From: Eutreptiella sp. 'Long Island Sound 2002'
Lineage: Eukaryota; Euglenozoa; Euglenophyceae; Eutreptiales; Eutreptiaceae
NCBI GenBank assembly: GCA_964036045.1
Contig: OZ038378.1
Span: 164,391,049 to 164,455,048, forward strand
Reading direction: 5' to 3'
Length of the DNA stretch: 64,000 nt
Under the pieces are notes generated by a model. The model saw only the letters and a list, made by a program, of their open reading frames with translations, was not told the origin of the DNA and made no database searches. Below, one piece after another: positions 47,700-57,870 of the stretch. How positions within the stretch are numbered: position 1 is the first letter of the stretch; each line of letters starts with the position of its first letter. The position numbers and the translations under genes are program-made.

Positions 47700-47817
47700 T
47701 GGCAGTAGCAGCCATACTCTGAGGATGTCCCGTGGTATCATCCGATTTTAGAGATTAAGCCTCGTTTGCCCTGTAGGGTACTGAGGTGGGAGACCCCTAG
47801 GCCCAATTGTTAGAGCT
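47700..47817 (+). pseudogene. 5S rRNA-like sequence, copy 2
   Basis: Second copy, with GATTAAGCCTCG and GGTACTGAGGTGGGAGACC, closer to canonical box C than copy 1. Same helix I defect. Confidence 0.65.
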
Positions 47818-48029
47818 GGGTGTTGTTGTTGAATTCTGCACCCATTTTGCAACAAATCATTTTGGAGTAACAACACAGCAGTTTGGGCATAGATGCATAT
47901 GGCAATCAAGCATCCTGTCCCTAATGTGTGAGACACAAAAAGGCAGCAAAGCACCACTGACGAACAGAAATCCGGTCCATGCCAAATGTTCTGCCATTGC
48001 TTCGGGGCTGCCAAGTTGGCATGGTTCAT

Positions 48030-50984
48030 TTACCGCCGCCTCCGAGGTGGTGGCTTAGGCACTGAACTTTGGTCAAATGCCACGGAGTACAAGCAATCCG
48101 CAAAGCAACGTGCATCCCACTCCTCCACCGTAATGTTGTTCTGAACAAGAATAGCAGGGGCAGGGCAGGGGGCAGGCAGCATGAGACATGCGCATGATCT
48201 GGCCCTGGCACCCACGATCACAAGCAGTACCAAATGTGCCTGGTGGATATGCACAAGCATGGCCTTGAATTGTGACATGGAGGGGGGGTGCTTCCTATTT
48301 GCAAATAGGGTGGGCCATAGTCTGCGCACAGAAAAAAGTTGTTTCCCTTTCACCTTCTGCAGCAATTGGAGCATGTTGGGCTTACTGTGTACTTGTTGCA
48401 TGCCAAAGGGTGGGGCCAAGAGGGCCCGAAATGCTTCAGGCTCGGCCGCGTAGTCCCATACACCGGATTGTAGAGGAATAGGCTGCTGTGTTCTTGTGAA
48501 ATGACCCCGGTCCACATCTCCAAGTAGAGTGTAGTTATGCCGAAGGAAATGACGAAGGACCTCTGGGTCTGTGTCCTCCATTGCAGCCATCAAAGCATCA
48601 TCCTCGCCAAAAGAAATGTCATCCAATGATGCATGGGGAGACAACCTTGGGCTGCGTGCATAGGGATCAACAGGGGGGGATGTAGACACGTCCTGTGCAG
48701 TGGAAAAGGGGTCCTGCAGCACGTCAGCGGAAGCACCTGTGCCCAAGGAAGGAGGGACATTGTCACCAGGCTCAGTCTTCAACAATCCTAGGACTGCAGG
48801 GTCCTGCATTGGGGCTGTCGAAATATCATCATCGCTACTGACAGAAATGGTCTCCATGGACACAGAGGTGGGATTCACCACACGTGCAGCAGATGGTGCA
48901 GTAGCACTGGATGTAGTCACTGCAGGGCTACCAAATGTTGCAGTTGTGCAAACGGTAGATGCAGCAGATGCGGCAGGTGTCCGCGCCACGATACTGGAAG
49001 TACTACGCGCAGAACCATGGGTATGCGGATTGAGGGCTGGCACATTCCTCACACTGTCCCTATGAGCAAAAGCGGAGAAGGGATTAAAGGGGACATAAGA
49101 CGGGTCTGCAGCCCACGTAGCTCGAAGGTGGTACAATTTGGCTAGGCGGGCCACAAAAGTGCAAAATTGGCCAGAGCCTGCAAGTGGTGCAACATCTACG
49201 ACCCATGACGTTGGGTCTTCATCATCATGTACTCCTTCGACTAGTTGCAAACCTCCCAACGCGGTTATAGCAGATGCCTTATGGCCACCAATGATGTACC
49301 TGTTGCGGCCCTCCAAGCAGTTGGCCATGTAAAAATAAAAAGTGTCCGCGTCCCTGTGGTTAGCAGCAAACCTATAGCGACCTGTCGTACTGTTGCCTTG
49401 TTCAGCCGCTGAGCTGTTCACGCGCGACAACTCTGGGAATTGTGACATCCCGTACCCTTGACATTTATGCACGGTACCATGAAATCGGTCCAACACGCAC
49501 TGCACATCAGACAACACGTTGTATTTGGCAGATGTTTGCGAAAGCCTGCATGCATAATCAAACAAAATCCAATCAAAAGAAATTCCGCCTGTTCTGTGGC
49601 GGGTCACGATAGACCACAAATTGTACAAAATTTGGTGGGACCCCTCAACTCCCACCATCTCGTCGAAATGCACAACAACTGTACAAGGGCGAGACACTGT
49701 CATCAAACCATTGGTGAACCCAGTGAAAACGACAACCTTCTTTTTGCATCCTTGAGCAAAAACGGACCACACTGTCTTGCGGCGCATTTTTTGCTTTGCA
49801 CCCACTTGGTGACCACCCTTTCCCCGCCCCCGCCCTGCTGCCGTGTGTGGTGGCTGTTGCCGTGACCGTTGCGTTGTTGTTGCGCTTGGAGTGCAGGTGG
49901 CACCTGTAGCCTGAAAAAGAGCAATTTCATGGAGCATAGATGTGTATTCTGTGTCCAATGTGGGCTGCGCACTCCGTGACACAGCAGTTTCCTCCTCCTG
50001 TGCAGTACTATAGGCATCTGTAGTTTCATGCTCAGAGTCCCCTGATGAAGCCTCTGGCAATGCCTCCATGACATCACTGCCATCATCACCTTCAAGCACC
50101 TGTGTGTACACCACGTGCCCAGGGGTGGAATGTTCTTTACAGAAGCACGTACCAGGCACGGGTGCTTTGCGACACTGTGCTTGTATGTGCAGGCCAGTTG
50201 TCGGGTCACGCTTATTCTGCCGAATACAGTACATGCAAACCCGTCTGCACACCTTTGAAATGCAATCCACGACGACACACCTATCATATACCTCTGCTGT
50301 ATGTCGTTTTATGTTTGGGCGTACCGTTGGCATACCGCGAATGTGATTGAGATGAGCGGGCTCACATGCAGAGCACTGATGATGTTTACTGGGCAAGCCA
50401 TTGAGACGAAGGAACCCTGTCACCTCTGAGACAACAGTGTGCAAATCTGGGCACCTAAAAAGGGCCTGCCCTCGCGCCTCACGGTAGTACGGCATGCACC
50501 AATCCAAGAAAACAACCTCTTGGAGTTTGGTGCGTGGTACTTCCTTGACACCACCCTCTGCCTTGAAGCTTGCAAACTGCAATACTATGCGCTGCTGTAA
50601 CGCATGGACATATGGGCGGCCAAACACATTGCGTGCCAATACAATGTGATCTCTCGGAAGTGACAACCTGTACACCTCCTCGTCCTCACCCTCACCCACT
50701 GTTACTGTATCGTAGCCGTACAATGCCGTAAAAGCGCCACAAAAGCGCCCGAAGTGCCAGAAAAAGCGCCAGAAGCGCAGAAAACAGCGCCAGAAAAGGT
50801 TCCGGGTTGTTTGTGATTGTGTCCAATGCATGTCATGTGCACTTGTAATACTGAAAAAACGCCAGAGAAAGCGCCAGAAGCTCCAGAAAAAGCGCCAGAA
50901 GCGCCAGAAAAAGCGCCAGAAAAAGCGCCAGAAAAGGTGCCGGATGTGGGTATTGAACCCATGACCCCTCAGCTGTGAGCACAT
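48030..50984 (-). CDS. KDZ/Zisupton-like transposase
   Basis: Open for 984 codons, the longest non-repetitive frame in the window. Residues 1-85 are Trp/Phe/Arg repeats from a minisatellite and a tRNA-like sequence, so the real protein probably begins near residue 86 (about 50729) or at an upstream exon. Residues 241-285 hold a Cys/His cluster (C241, C246, C250, C253, C271, C280, C282, H285) like the CxC zinc modules of KDZ transposases. Residues 435-535 hold the apparent catalytic core: VVHFDEM, then FDYAC (D476), DRFHGTVHKC (499-508) and NSSAAEQGNS (523-532) in the KDZ order. An acidic, Ser/Thr-rich linker lies at 300-400. No frameshift or internal stop, so it may be intact. It is antisense to the host gene and alone in its frame. 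Confidence 0.7.
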   Translation of the reverse strand: MCSQLRGHGFNTHIRHLFWRFFWRFFWRFWRFFWSFWRFLWRFFSITSAHDMHWTQSQTTRNLFWRCFLRFWRFFWHFGRFCGAFTALYGYDTVTVGEGEDEEVYRLSLPRDHIVLARNVFGRPYVHALQQRIVLQFASFKAEGGVKEVPRTKLQEVVFLDWCMPYYREARGQALFRCPDLHTVVSEVTGFLRLNGLPSKHHQCSACEPAHLNHIRGMPTVRPNIKRHTAEVYDRCVVVDCISKVCRRVCMYCIRQNKRDPTTGLHIQAQCRKAPVPGTCFCKEHSTPGHVVYTQVLEGDDGSDVMEALPEASSGDSEHETTDAYSTAQEEETAVSRSAQPTLDTEYTSMLHEIALFQATGATCTPSATTTQRSRQQPPHTAAGRGRGKGGHQVGAKQKMRRKTVWSVFAQGCKKKVVVFTGFTNGLMTVSRPCTVVVHFDEMVGVEGSHQILYNLWSIVTRHRTGGISFDWILFDYACRLSQTSAKYNVLSDVQCVLDRFHGTVHKCQGYGMSQFPELSRVNSSAAEQGNSTTGRYRFAANHRDADTFYFYMANCLEGRNRYIIGGHKASAITALGGLQLVEGVHDDEDPTSWVVDVAPLAGSGQFCTFVARLAKLYHLRATWAADPSYVPFNPFSAFAHRDSVRNVPALNPHTHGSARSTSSIVARTPAASAASTVCTTATFGSPAVTTSSATAPSAARVVNPTSVSMETISVSSDDDISTAPMQDPAVLGLLKTEPGDNVPPSLGTGASADVLQDPFSTAQDVSTSPPVDPYARSPRLSPHASLDDISFGEDDALMAAMEDTDPEVLRHFLRHNYTLLGDVDRGHFTRTQQPIPLQSGVWDYAAEPEAFRALLAPPFGMQQVHSKPNMLQLLQKVKGKQLFSVRRLWPTLFANRKHPPSMSQFKAMLVHIHQAHLVLLVIVGARARSCACLMLPAPCPAPAILVQNNITVEEWDARCFADCLYSVAFDQSSVPKPPPRRRR
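50720..50936 (-). repeat. GCGCCAGAAAAA minisatellite
   Basis: 9-12 bp GCGCCAGAA(AAA) units in two blocks (50732-50795 and 50858-50936) create the artefactual Trp/Phe/Arg N-terminus of the transposase frame. On the minus strand they follow directly after a tRNA-like head, like a SINE tail. Confidence 0.85.
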
Positions 50985-51005
50985 GCATATACCAACTCAG
51001 GTATG
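50937..51005 (-). mobile_element. tRNA-derived SINE head
   Basis: On the minus strand, TGAGTTGGTATATGC (A-box region) is followed by GGGTTCAATACCC (B box with a paired T-arm). Anticodon and acceptor stems do not form, so it is tRNA-derived rather than a tRNA. The minisatellite at 50720-50936 would be its tail. Confidence 0.5.
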
Positions 51006-51380
51006 ACATGTCTCTGCTGACATCTGGCTTATTGGTGGTATAGATTCTGAACATATTTTGGTGATTGGGGTCACCACACAATGCCCTGCTGAGGGTTTTC
51101 TACCAAAAAAGGTCCGCCCCGCACAGTGGCCCGTACAGTGGTAAATTTTTGCCCCGAACACGGGGGGGGGGGGGTTACCGGAGGGCACCCAAAAATAGCA
51201 CGCAGACCCCCCCCGGGGGGGGGGTAGAGTACCTAGGCCTCCAAACGTCAATCAATTGCCTGTGCAACAACTACGAAAAGACACACAGCACAATTTCAAA
51301 TGGCCCCACCAAATGGGGCAATCAGTGGTGTTGAAAAACACCGTGTGCCAGTCTTCATGGAAACGGCATTCAGGACCCTC

Positions 51381-51671
51381 TCAAAAGTCGGAGTCCGAGG
51401 AAGACTCAAACTCCCGGAACGAAGGTGGTGGTGTCGGTGACCATTGTAGAGATGGGGCATCCCACCCACTGTCGAACCCAGAGTCCAACACGTCTGCCGC
51501 CACCATGTCTTCCTGTGTGTCTTGCAAGAGTGGAACGTAGTATTGTAAATTGTTGTCCCACACTACTTGGTTGCAACGGGGGCAAGATCCATCATTCTTG
51601 AACGGGCAACCACAAGGAGCACAGTGCCATCGCCCCTTTGTGTACCAGCCTGCAGCATCCAAAGGCCACAA
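51381..51671 (-). CDS. small zinc-ribbon acidic ORF in the transposon
   Basis: 96 codons upstream of the transposase on the same strand. C17-x2-C20 and C30-x2-C33 form a CxxC-x9-CxxC ribbon next to W15, followed by an acidic, aromatic C-terminus ending ESSSDSDF. It could be an accessory protein of the element or an exon of the transposase. No family recognised. Confidence 0.45.
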   Translation of the reverse strand: MWPLDAAGWYTKGRWHCAPCGCPFKNDGSCPRCNQVVWDNNLQYYVPLLQDTQEDMVAADVLDSGFDSGWDAPSLQWSPTPPPSFREFESSSDSDF

Positions 51672-51719
51672 GCAGCCCTCACAACGCTAAAATGCAGACA
51701 TATAGTGCTCCTGTACAGG

Positions 51720-52680
51720 ATAACAAGCATGGCACAATCAATGTAGTAGTTTACTATGAAAGGCAAGAGTGTACAATATAGTCACAAAGCAACACAAGTG
51801 CACCCTGTAGCAGGGTGCACAGCAACAGTGGCTGCACCATGACTTCTGCCGTGTCCACTTTCACATCAGCAACATCCCATTCTATTATGTGGTGTTGTTC
51901 CCTTCTCCTGTTCTAATCTCTTCTTTACAACTGCTTGCATCCATGTACTTTGCTGGAAGTATTCTCTTCCTTCCTTTCACCCTTCTTGTCAATACTTCTT
52001 GCTAATACATGCTGACATGCAACACACAAATTTGGAACTCTGCAGAACACACGTTGGCACAACGTCACAACACAACACCGCAGGGGAGAGGGGGTTTCGA
52101 CAGTGCTGCAGGTCAATGAGTCTGTCCTCTGTGGCCTATGCTGAGGTTTTCCCTAACGAATTCCTTTACAAAGCCGTCACAAAAGAGTGCAAAACAGGAG
52201 GGGCTGCGTGCAATTCCTGAGTAATGAACCATGTGAATCCTAACACATACACACCACAAAAAATTTTAAAGTCTTCAACATCCTGACTCGTTAAAGTCAC
52301 TGAATGTGTGGAACCCGAAGGCTGGGGCAAACAACGCGGGGGTGGCCCTGGCGGGGAGGGCAGGAGAGGAACTTACAGGTTTTTATTTTTATATCCCACC
52401 ATGCTCTCTTGGACCCCTTGGGTGCCTGGGCGTCCCCTCCTCCCCCCCCTGTAGGGCAAGAAGGTGAAACCTGCCTACCCAGGCACCTAGCCATCAGACA
52501 GCACCGGTTTAACATTGAAAGAGACAGTCCCCAAAAAAGAAAAAATATAATTTGCGAAAGCGGTGTTGCCAGTGGCCCCCTTGTGTTTAACAGACTTTTG
52601 TTTGTTTCCTTGATTGGGAATGGCTGGTGCCAAAGGCACCGGAGGTCGGGGAAGGGGTCGAGAGCAAGGGGGAGGGGCTT
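51720..52680. other. transposon interior, nothing recognised
   Basis: AT-richer sequence with only short unsupported frames. Confidence 0.4.
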
Positions 52681-52689
52681 AAGGGGTAT

Positions 52690-52935
52690 GTTGACCTGTA
52701 ACTGCCTGATAGGGTCCCCCCTCGCAGGGGGACTTGCACAGACAGTGGGGAGTGAAGAATTTCACCTGTAACTACCTAGAGAGTGGGGAGTAAAGAATTT
52801 CACCTGTAACTCCCTGACAAGGTCCCCCCCGTAGGGGGACCCGCAGAGATAGTGGGGGGTGAAGGAAATTTGACGAGGTCCCCCCTCGCAGGGGGACCTA
52901 CAGAGATAGTGGGGGGTGAAGAATTGCACTTGTAT
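52690..52935. repeat. tandem GGTCCCCCC...GGGGAGTGAAGAATTTCACC units
   Basis: About four imperfect units containing AGAATTTCACCTGTAACT, a GTCCCCC...GGGGGAC inverted pair and AGTGGGGRGTGAAG. Spacing varies from 50 to 100 bp. Confidence 0.8.
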
Positions 52936-53129
52936 CCGCCTGTTTTCCCTCCAAAAATGGACTCTGGGATTGCAGTCCATTCCTACATAGGCATACAAAT
53001 CTGGATAAGTTGCAGTGTGCGATTGCAGTCCATAGCACAGACAAGCACCAACACGCCTTGGGGACAAGACCCTTGGTTAGGACCCCTAGTCCAGAGCCCA
53101 AGGGGTTCTGACTCCTACCCCCCCCCCCC

Positions 53130-53690
53130 CCCTTGCGCAAGCACTGCCTTGTCTTAGCACATGAGCCCATGTTACCGTCGTTTTGGTGGAATTTTCTGAC
53201 CACGGTTTTTATGGTCAGAAATGTAACATTATGCGATTGTGCTTCGCTTGTAGAGGGAAAAGGGGGGCTTGATCATGCTTGTGGTAGTTCCTCGTGCTCA
53301 TACCAACATTCTGCTTGCAATTGCAACCCAATGATGTCCTTGTTAATGTGATTTTCAGCCATGGCTCATGTTGCTACACCTGGCATAGCTGTTAGCAAGC
53401 ATGTGCAATTGTTCAAGATGAGGCGCAAGGTGGGAAAGGGCTTCTATTCCACAGCTCCTGATGGCCCTGATGGGCAGTGAGGACCTCCAGAACTCGCTGA
53501 AATTTGCCTGCACATTGTGTTGTAGTGCCCTGTTGCGACAATTGTGCTTAGGGTGAGGTATGGGCAGGTTTCCGGTGACATACCTTCTTTTGGTACCGCG
53601 CGTCGCGCGCAAGCACGGCCTCGTCTAAGCACATGAGCCTGTGTTACCGTCGTTTTGCTAACTTTCAGCGTGCTTGCGCAAGGGGGGTAT
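53130..53690. repeat. direct repeat pair around GCACATGAGCC
   Basis: A segment of about 60 bp containing AGCACATGAGCC, then TGTTACCGTCGTTTTG occurs at about 53135-53190 and 53605-53660. The second is followed by an inverted GCTTGCGCAAG arm. Confidence 0.75.
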
Positions 53691-53765
53691 GTTGCGCGCA
53701 CAGCCTGGCAAGCCAACCCTGTGGTCGCGTTTTGTTTACCCCATGACAAGAAAGAGTTTCATAAA

Positions 53766-54265
53766 AACAAAACAGAGCCGCCTTAGGCATTGTTGACCCT
53801 CAGGGTTTCCATCCCGGCGCCAACCCTGGTTTGTTTTGTGGGGGTACCAGTACCCCAATCAATCACCACACACCAGACAAGACAGGGCAAACAAGTCGCA
53901 CCTACAGTGCCAATGCAGGGCGATCTTAGATTCACGGCGGTGGCGCCGTAAAAAAAAGACCGCGTTTCACTGAAACAAAACAGAGCCGCCTTAGGCATTG
54001 TTGACCCTCAGGGTTTCCATCCCGGCGCCAACCCTGTTTTGTTTCCCCGGGGTACCAGTACCTCATATACCAGACTCACTTGACGACACGGCTTGACAAT
54101 TCGCTCTTGCATAGCCAATGCAGGGCGCTAAGGGGCAGTCTTAACTTCACGGCATCAGTGCGGCAAAGAGAGATTGCTGTTTCGCAGAAACAAACCAGAG
54201 CCGCCATAGGCATTGTTGACCCCTCGGGTTTCCATCCCGGCGCCAACCCTGGTTTGCTTCTAGGC
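53766..54265. repeat. tandem repeat, about 205-215 bp, 2.4 copies
   Basis: GAGCCGCCTTAGGCATTGTT recurs at about 53777 and 53983, with a one-base variant near 54197. Each unit has a CAGGGTT...AACCCTG stem around CATCCCGGCGCC. Confidence 0.9.
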
Positions 54266-54859
54266 TGAAAATTGCCGCGCTAAAATAGCAGTAAACAACA
54301 GTAAACAAAACATTTGCTGCTACACCTACCTATCTTTACTAGTGCTGCTCTGTCACTATACCTCGTCAACGTTCTGTACCCCGTCACCCAGGTCTCCCAG
54401 CTCGTTGTCTGTGCACCTGATGAGCGGTGCTATGAGTTTTGTTGTCCTGTTCAGTAGTGGCCGCACGACACCACGACGCCCCGCTCACCCAACCGCCACG
54501 AGAGACGGAGTAAGGGTGGATCCCCTTTGGAATCTGCCATAGGCCTTTGCCTGGGGTCTGGGGGGTGTGCTTTCGCGACCACCTACAGGGAGAGCCCACG
54601 CTCAACCCCTGCAAGCGCCGTGGCCGGACCATGATTGTGAAGCCACACGGGGACCACAAGGCCCACGGGGGCTGTTGCCTATGTGGGGGGATGAGCCGAC
54701 CGTCCTTGGTTTGGTGGATTGGGCTGTTTTTCCCTCCCAGCCGAAACCCTTGCCCGGCAGGTTTCTGCTTTTTACCATACCGGCAACTCGTCAGCACCAC
54801 GTGGCACCGGCGAGTTGCATCCATTCCTCAAACACGATAGGCCGCATACCCGCCACCCA

Positions 54860-55110
54860 GTGGCTGGGCCCCAGGTCTGCCGCCCAGGGTTGGGAGGGGA
54901 GAGCATATCCTACTTACCACAAACCAATATCTTGTTTGACTGTCACCTGCCACCCTGTGGCTAGGCCCCAGGTCGCTTGCCCGGTTTTTGAAAGGGAGAG
55001 CACGATATCCTACTTACCACAAAGCAATATCTTGCTTGACAGTCACCTGCCACCCTGTGGCTAGGCCCCAGGTCGCTTGCCCGGTTTTTGGAAGGGAGAG
55101 TATTTTTGTT
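54860..55110. repeat. tandem repeat, 97-100 bp, 3 copies
   Basis: GTGGCTRGGCCCCAGGTC recurs with 97 and 100 bp spacing, with ATATCCTACTTACCACAAA shared between units. Confidence 0.9.
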
Positions 55111-55293
55111 AACCCAACCTTATTTGCGTTTGTTTTCATACTGCGTCCGATTTTCACTTTCGCTGCAATAAACTACTGCTGATCACATAAACGGTTCGCT
55201 CTCGCCAAACGAAACCTACAAGAGAAAAACAGGCATACCTTCCCTAACCTTCCCTGTTTGCAACCACCTTCGCAGAAGAGGGCCCGGTTAAGG

Positions 55294-55418
55294 ATTTGGA
55301 TTGGATTGGATTGGATTGGATGGGATTGGATTGGATGGGATTGGATTGGATGGGTTGGATTGGATTGGATTGGATGGGATTGGATTGGATGGGATTGGAT
55401 TGGATGGGATTGGATTGG
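55294..55418. repeat. GGATT/GGGAT pentanucleotide array
   Basis: About 25 units alternating GGATT with GGGAT. Same 5 bp period as the other arrays but a different base content. Confidence 0.95.
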
Positions 55419-55499
55419 GCGCAACGTGCAGAATGGGGCATGAGACACGGAAGAGGGGGACAACAAGCAGTGGGGCAAACTCTCCCACGATTCTGGCAT

Positions 55500-55680
55500 T
55501 CTTGCAAAAAGGGGGGCAGCAGAAAAAAATATTTCATTTTTACGTTTTTTTTTCCGGGAACCCATTTTTGCGTAAGGCATGAAGCCAATAATTAATTTTT
55601 TACACATTTTTTTTGCGGACAATAACACCTTGTGCCGGGAATTAATTATTTACGCAAATCTTTAGGATTTGCATGGTATT
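55500..55680 (-). repeat. AT-rich dispersed repeat U, copy 2
   Basis: Inverse of 34838-34990 (CGTAAGGCATGAAGCCAATA, then ACACCTTGTGCCGGGAATTA). Lies inside the KDZ-like element near its right end. Confidence 0.75.
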
Positions 55681-55799
55681 AGATCTATATGACCAACCCG
55701 TCCTACACACCTCTCTTTTTCATATTTTTCATTCTATTACTATTGGATTATTCGTTCAATCCATCACACGCTGCAATACACATTCCAAGTACCAGAAGC

Positions 55800-55998
55800 C
55801 CTGTCTTAGAAAATCTAAGACGGGGCGTCTTAGATAATCTAAGACGCCCCGTCTTAGATAATCTAAGACGGGGCATCTTACATGCGTCTTACATCCGTCT
55901 TACATGCGTCTTACATCCGTCTTACATCCGTCTTACATGCGTCTTACATGCGTCTTACATGTGTCTTAGATTTTCTAAGACGCCCCGTCTTACAACAG
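55800..55998. repeat. right terminal and subterminal repeats of the element
   Basis: Palindromic TCTAAGACGGGGCGTCTTAGA units, then about eight CGTCTTACATG/C units, then the inverted terminal repeat ending CTTACAACAG. The 11 bp units run in the same direction as at the left end, whereas the outer repeat is inverted. Confidence 0.85.
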
Positions 55999-57024
55999 TT
56001 ATGGAGGCCCCGTGCCAAACCCCCGCGCCCCCCATGACCGGGGGAGGCCGAGCGTGAGGCGTGTAGCTCAAAGGGGCCTGCAACACCGAGCGCACCCCAA
56101 CACCGGCACGACCCAACGTGGCCCAAGGGATGTGCGCCACGACCCGGACTGAGCCCATGAAGTGGCATCGCAGGCGGTAAAGCCCGGGACCCGAGACCGC
56201 CTCACCGCTTTCCGCCCGATTTCGGGGAGGCACGGGAGCAGCACCGCTGGGCGTACTGGCACAGCCCCCGCCACGACGCACTCGAGTGGGACGGAGGTGG
56301 CGATGAAGGCCGTGTGAGGGCAGGCGCGGCTGGGGCTTCGTCCGTGAGGGATCGGCTCGTCCGGACCGGCGATGAGAGTCGTGTCCAACAACGCACAGCC
56401 TCGAGGCACGCCTCCGTCTTCATGGTGGCCCCCACCCCCTCGCCCCCGAATTCTGCCAGACAACAGCGGCTGAGGTGTGTGTGGCAGGACTGGGTCCCCC
56501 CCTCCCCTCCAACACTGGAAGCCACATCCAACACGAATGGAACGGAGATGGCGATGAAGGCCGTGTGCTGGCAGGCGCGGCCGGTGGTGTCATGGTGTCA
56601 TGGTGTCTTCTGCCGGGTCCCGCCCCCGCAGGAGCGGTTGCCTGTGGCCCCAGCCAGGCCCGAGCAGCACAATACCGCAGCAAGTGCAATGCCCTGTCGC
56701 GCAGCGCTCGTGCCCCCCCCCCCCCCCCTCAGTCAGGCGCGGCCGGAGCTGAGTGGCGGGTCCACACGTGACCTTTTGAGCCCCCCCTCCCGCCTCCTCA
56801 CGCTGCGGGTGTTGGGGTCCGCGATGGGGGTCCGGAGCGGGGGCCCCGCACCCCCATGCCCACGGTACGCCCCATCAGTGCAACGGGGCTAATGCCGCGG
56901 GGCTTTGTGTGGGCTGCTGCGTTTCAGATCCGTCGAAGTCCCGTGCCCCACCGTCCCCCTCGTCGACGCGGTGCGTGCGCGCCCACCGGCCGCCCCCCGT
57001 CCCGAGCGACGCCCCTGTGCTCAG

Positions 57025-57122
57025 GTGGAGGAGCAGACGAAGCACCTGAAGGACACGGTCCAGCGGCTTGAGGCCAACAAGAAGCAGGCGGAAGGTCGAT
57101 TGAAACAGGAAATCCAGAAAAG
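57025..57122 (+). CDS. giant gene exon, coiled coil, after the transposon
   Basis: 98 nt from GTGCTCAG to donor GTGTGT. Peptide VEEQTKHLKDTVQRLEANKK, QAEGRLKQEIQK. Starts phase 0, as required by 45898 across the 11 kb intron; AG carried to the next exon. Confidence 0.85.
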
Positions 57123-57240
57123 GTGTGTGTCTGTGCGTGTGTTGGGGGGGGGGCGCGCCGATCGGGGGCGGGTGCTGCTCTCGCGACGGCCGTCGGTAGT
57201 GCCCCGGCGCGACGGACGTCGCCCCGTCCCCTCTGCACAG

Positions 57241-57366
57241 GGAGCAGTTCGAGCACGAGTCTGTGCAGGAGCGCAAGGCGATGCAGAAGGAGATCGAGGA
57301 CGCGTCTTGGGAGAGCATGCGGCTCGAGAAGGAGATTGCGAAGATGAACGACAAGCTGCTGCAGAA
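57241..57366 (+). CDS. giant gene exon, coiled coil
   Basis: 126 nt after CTCTGCACAG, only 118 bp from the previous exon, to donor GTGTGT. AG+G gives Arg, then EQFEHESVQERKAMQKEIED, ASWESMRLEKEIAKMNDKLL. Confidence 0.85.
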
Positions 57367-57655
57367 GTGTGTCGGCCGCCGTGGGGCTGAGGGCGAGCGG
57401 CGGTGGGGCTCGGGTCGAGCGGACGCGGGGCGGAGCGCAGCGGGGGCCGGGGGCGCAGAGTCGGACCCCAAATCGCGTCGGCCGCCGCGACGCGCCCCGA
57501 CTTCCGACGCAAACCGAGCGTTGTGGCCGCACGGCGCGCCGGGCGCGCGGGGGCACCGGTGGGCTGGAGTGGACGGAGGAGAGCGCAGTGGGGGATGTGT
57601 GGCCCCTGACTGAGGGGCCTCCTCACGGCCAGACCTCAGTGGGTGGGTGGGGGGG

Positions 57656-57870
57656 CAGGGGTGCATTAGAGGGGAACGGGCCTCAGAGGCGGCCCCAGAG
57701 GCAGTTAGACAGGCGGTTGGAGGAGGTTGCCAAAGCGGTTGGGGGGCGGTTACTGTCGGTTACAAATGCCATTGAGGCTGGCACTTGGCGCCAGGGGGAC
57801 AGTGGCTGGGCATAGGCTGGGCGCCCTGGATGGGGGGGGGGGGGGCTCCCCCCCTTCCAATGCATCCCTG
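57656..57870 (+). mobile_element. hAT-like MITE, family H2, 215 bp
   Basis: CAGGGGTGCATTAGAGGGG left and CCTTCCAATGCATCCCTG right. Core as at 21603. Flanks TGGGGGGG and GGGCGGGG match 6/8. Confidence 0.75.

Larger units (their letters stand above)
47374..47925 (+). repeat. 5S-rRNA-containing tandem repeat, 226 and 217 bp periods
   Basis: TGGGTGTTGTTG starts units at 47374, 47600 and 47817. Each unit has a spacer (TTCTGCACCCATTTTGCA...) and, in the first two, a 5S-like region. The third stops near 47925, where its 5S part would begin. Confidence 0.85.
46170..56003 (-). mobile_element. KDZ/Zisupton-like DNA transposon, about 9.8 kb
   Basis: Near-identical inverted ends read CTGTTGTAAGACGGGG, then T or C, then GTCTTAGA (46175-46199; inverse ending 55998). 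GAGGCCC flanks both sides (46163-46169 and 56004-56010), with one extra matching or near-matching base, a plausible 7-8 bp target duplication. Subterminal zones carry 11 bp CGTCTTACATC/G units and palindromic TCTAAGACGGGGCGTCTTAGA units. Inside are a minus-strand KDZ-like transposase, a zinc-ribbon ORF, a tRNA-like SINE and several tandem repeats. It is less GC-rich than its surroundings. Boundaries are inferred from the inverted ends. Confidence 0.7.

Noticed and set aside
46170-56003. TET/JBP-like oxygenase cargo as in some fungal KDZ elements
   Set aside because: No frame with the expected HxD...H dioxygenase motifs was seen.
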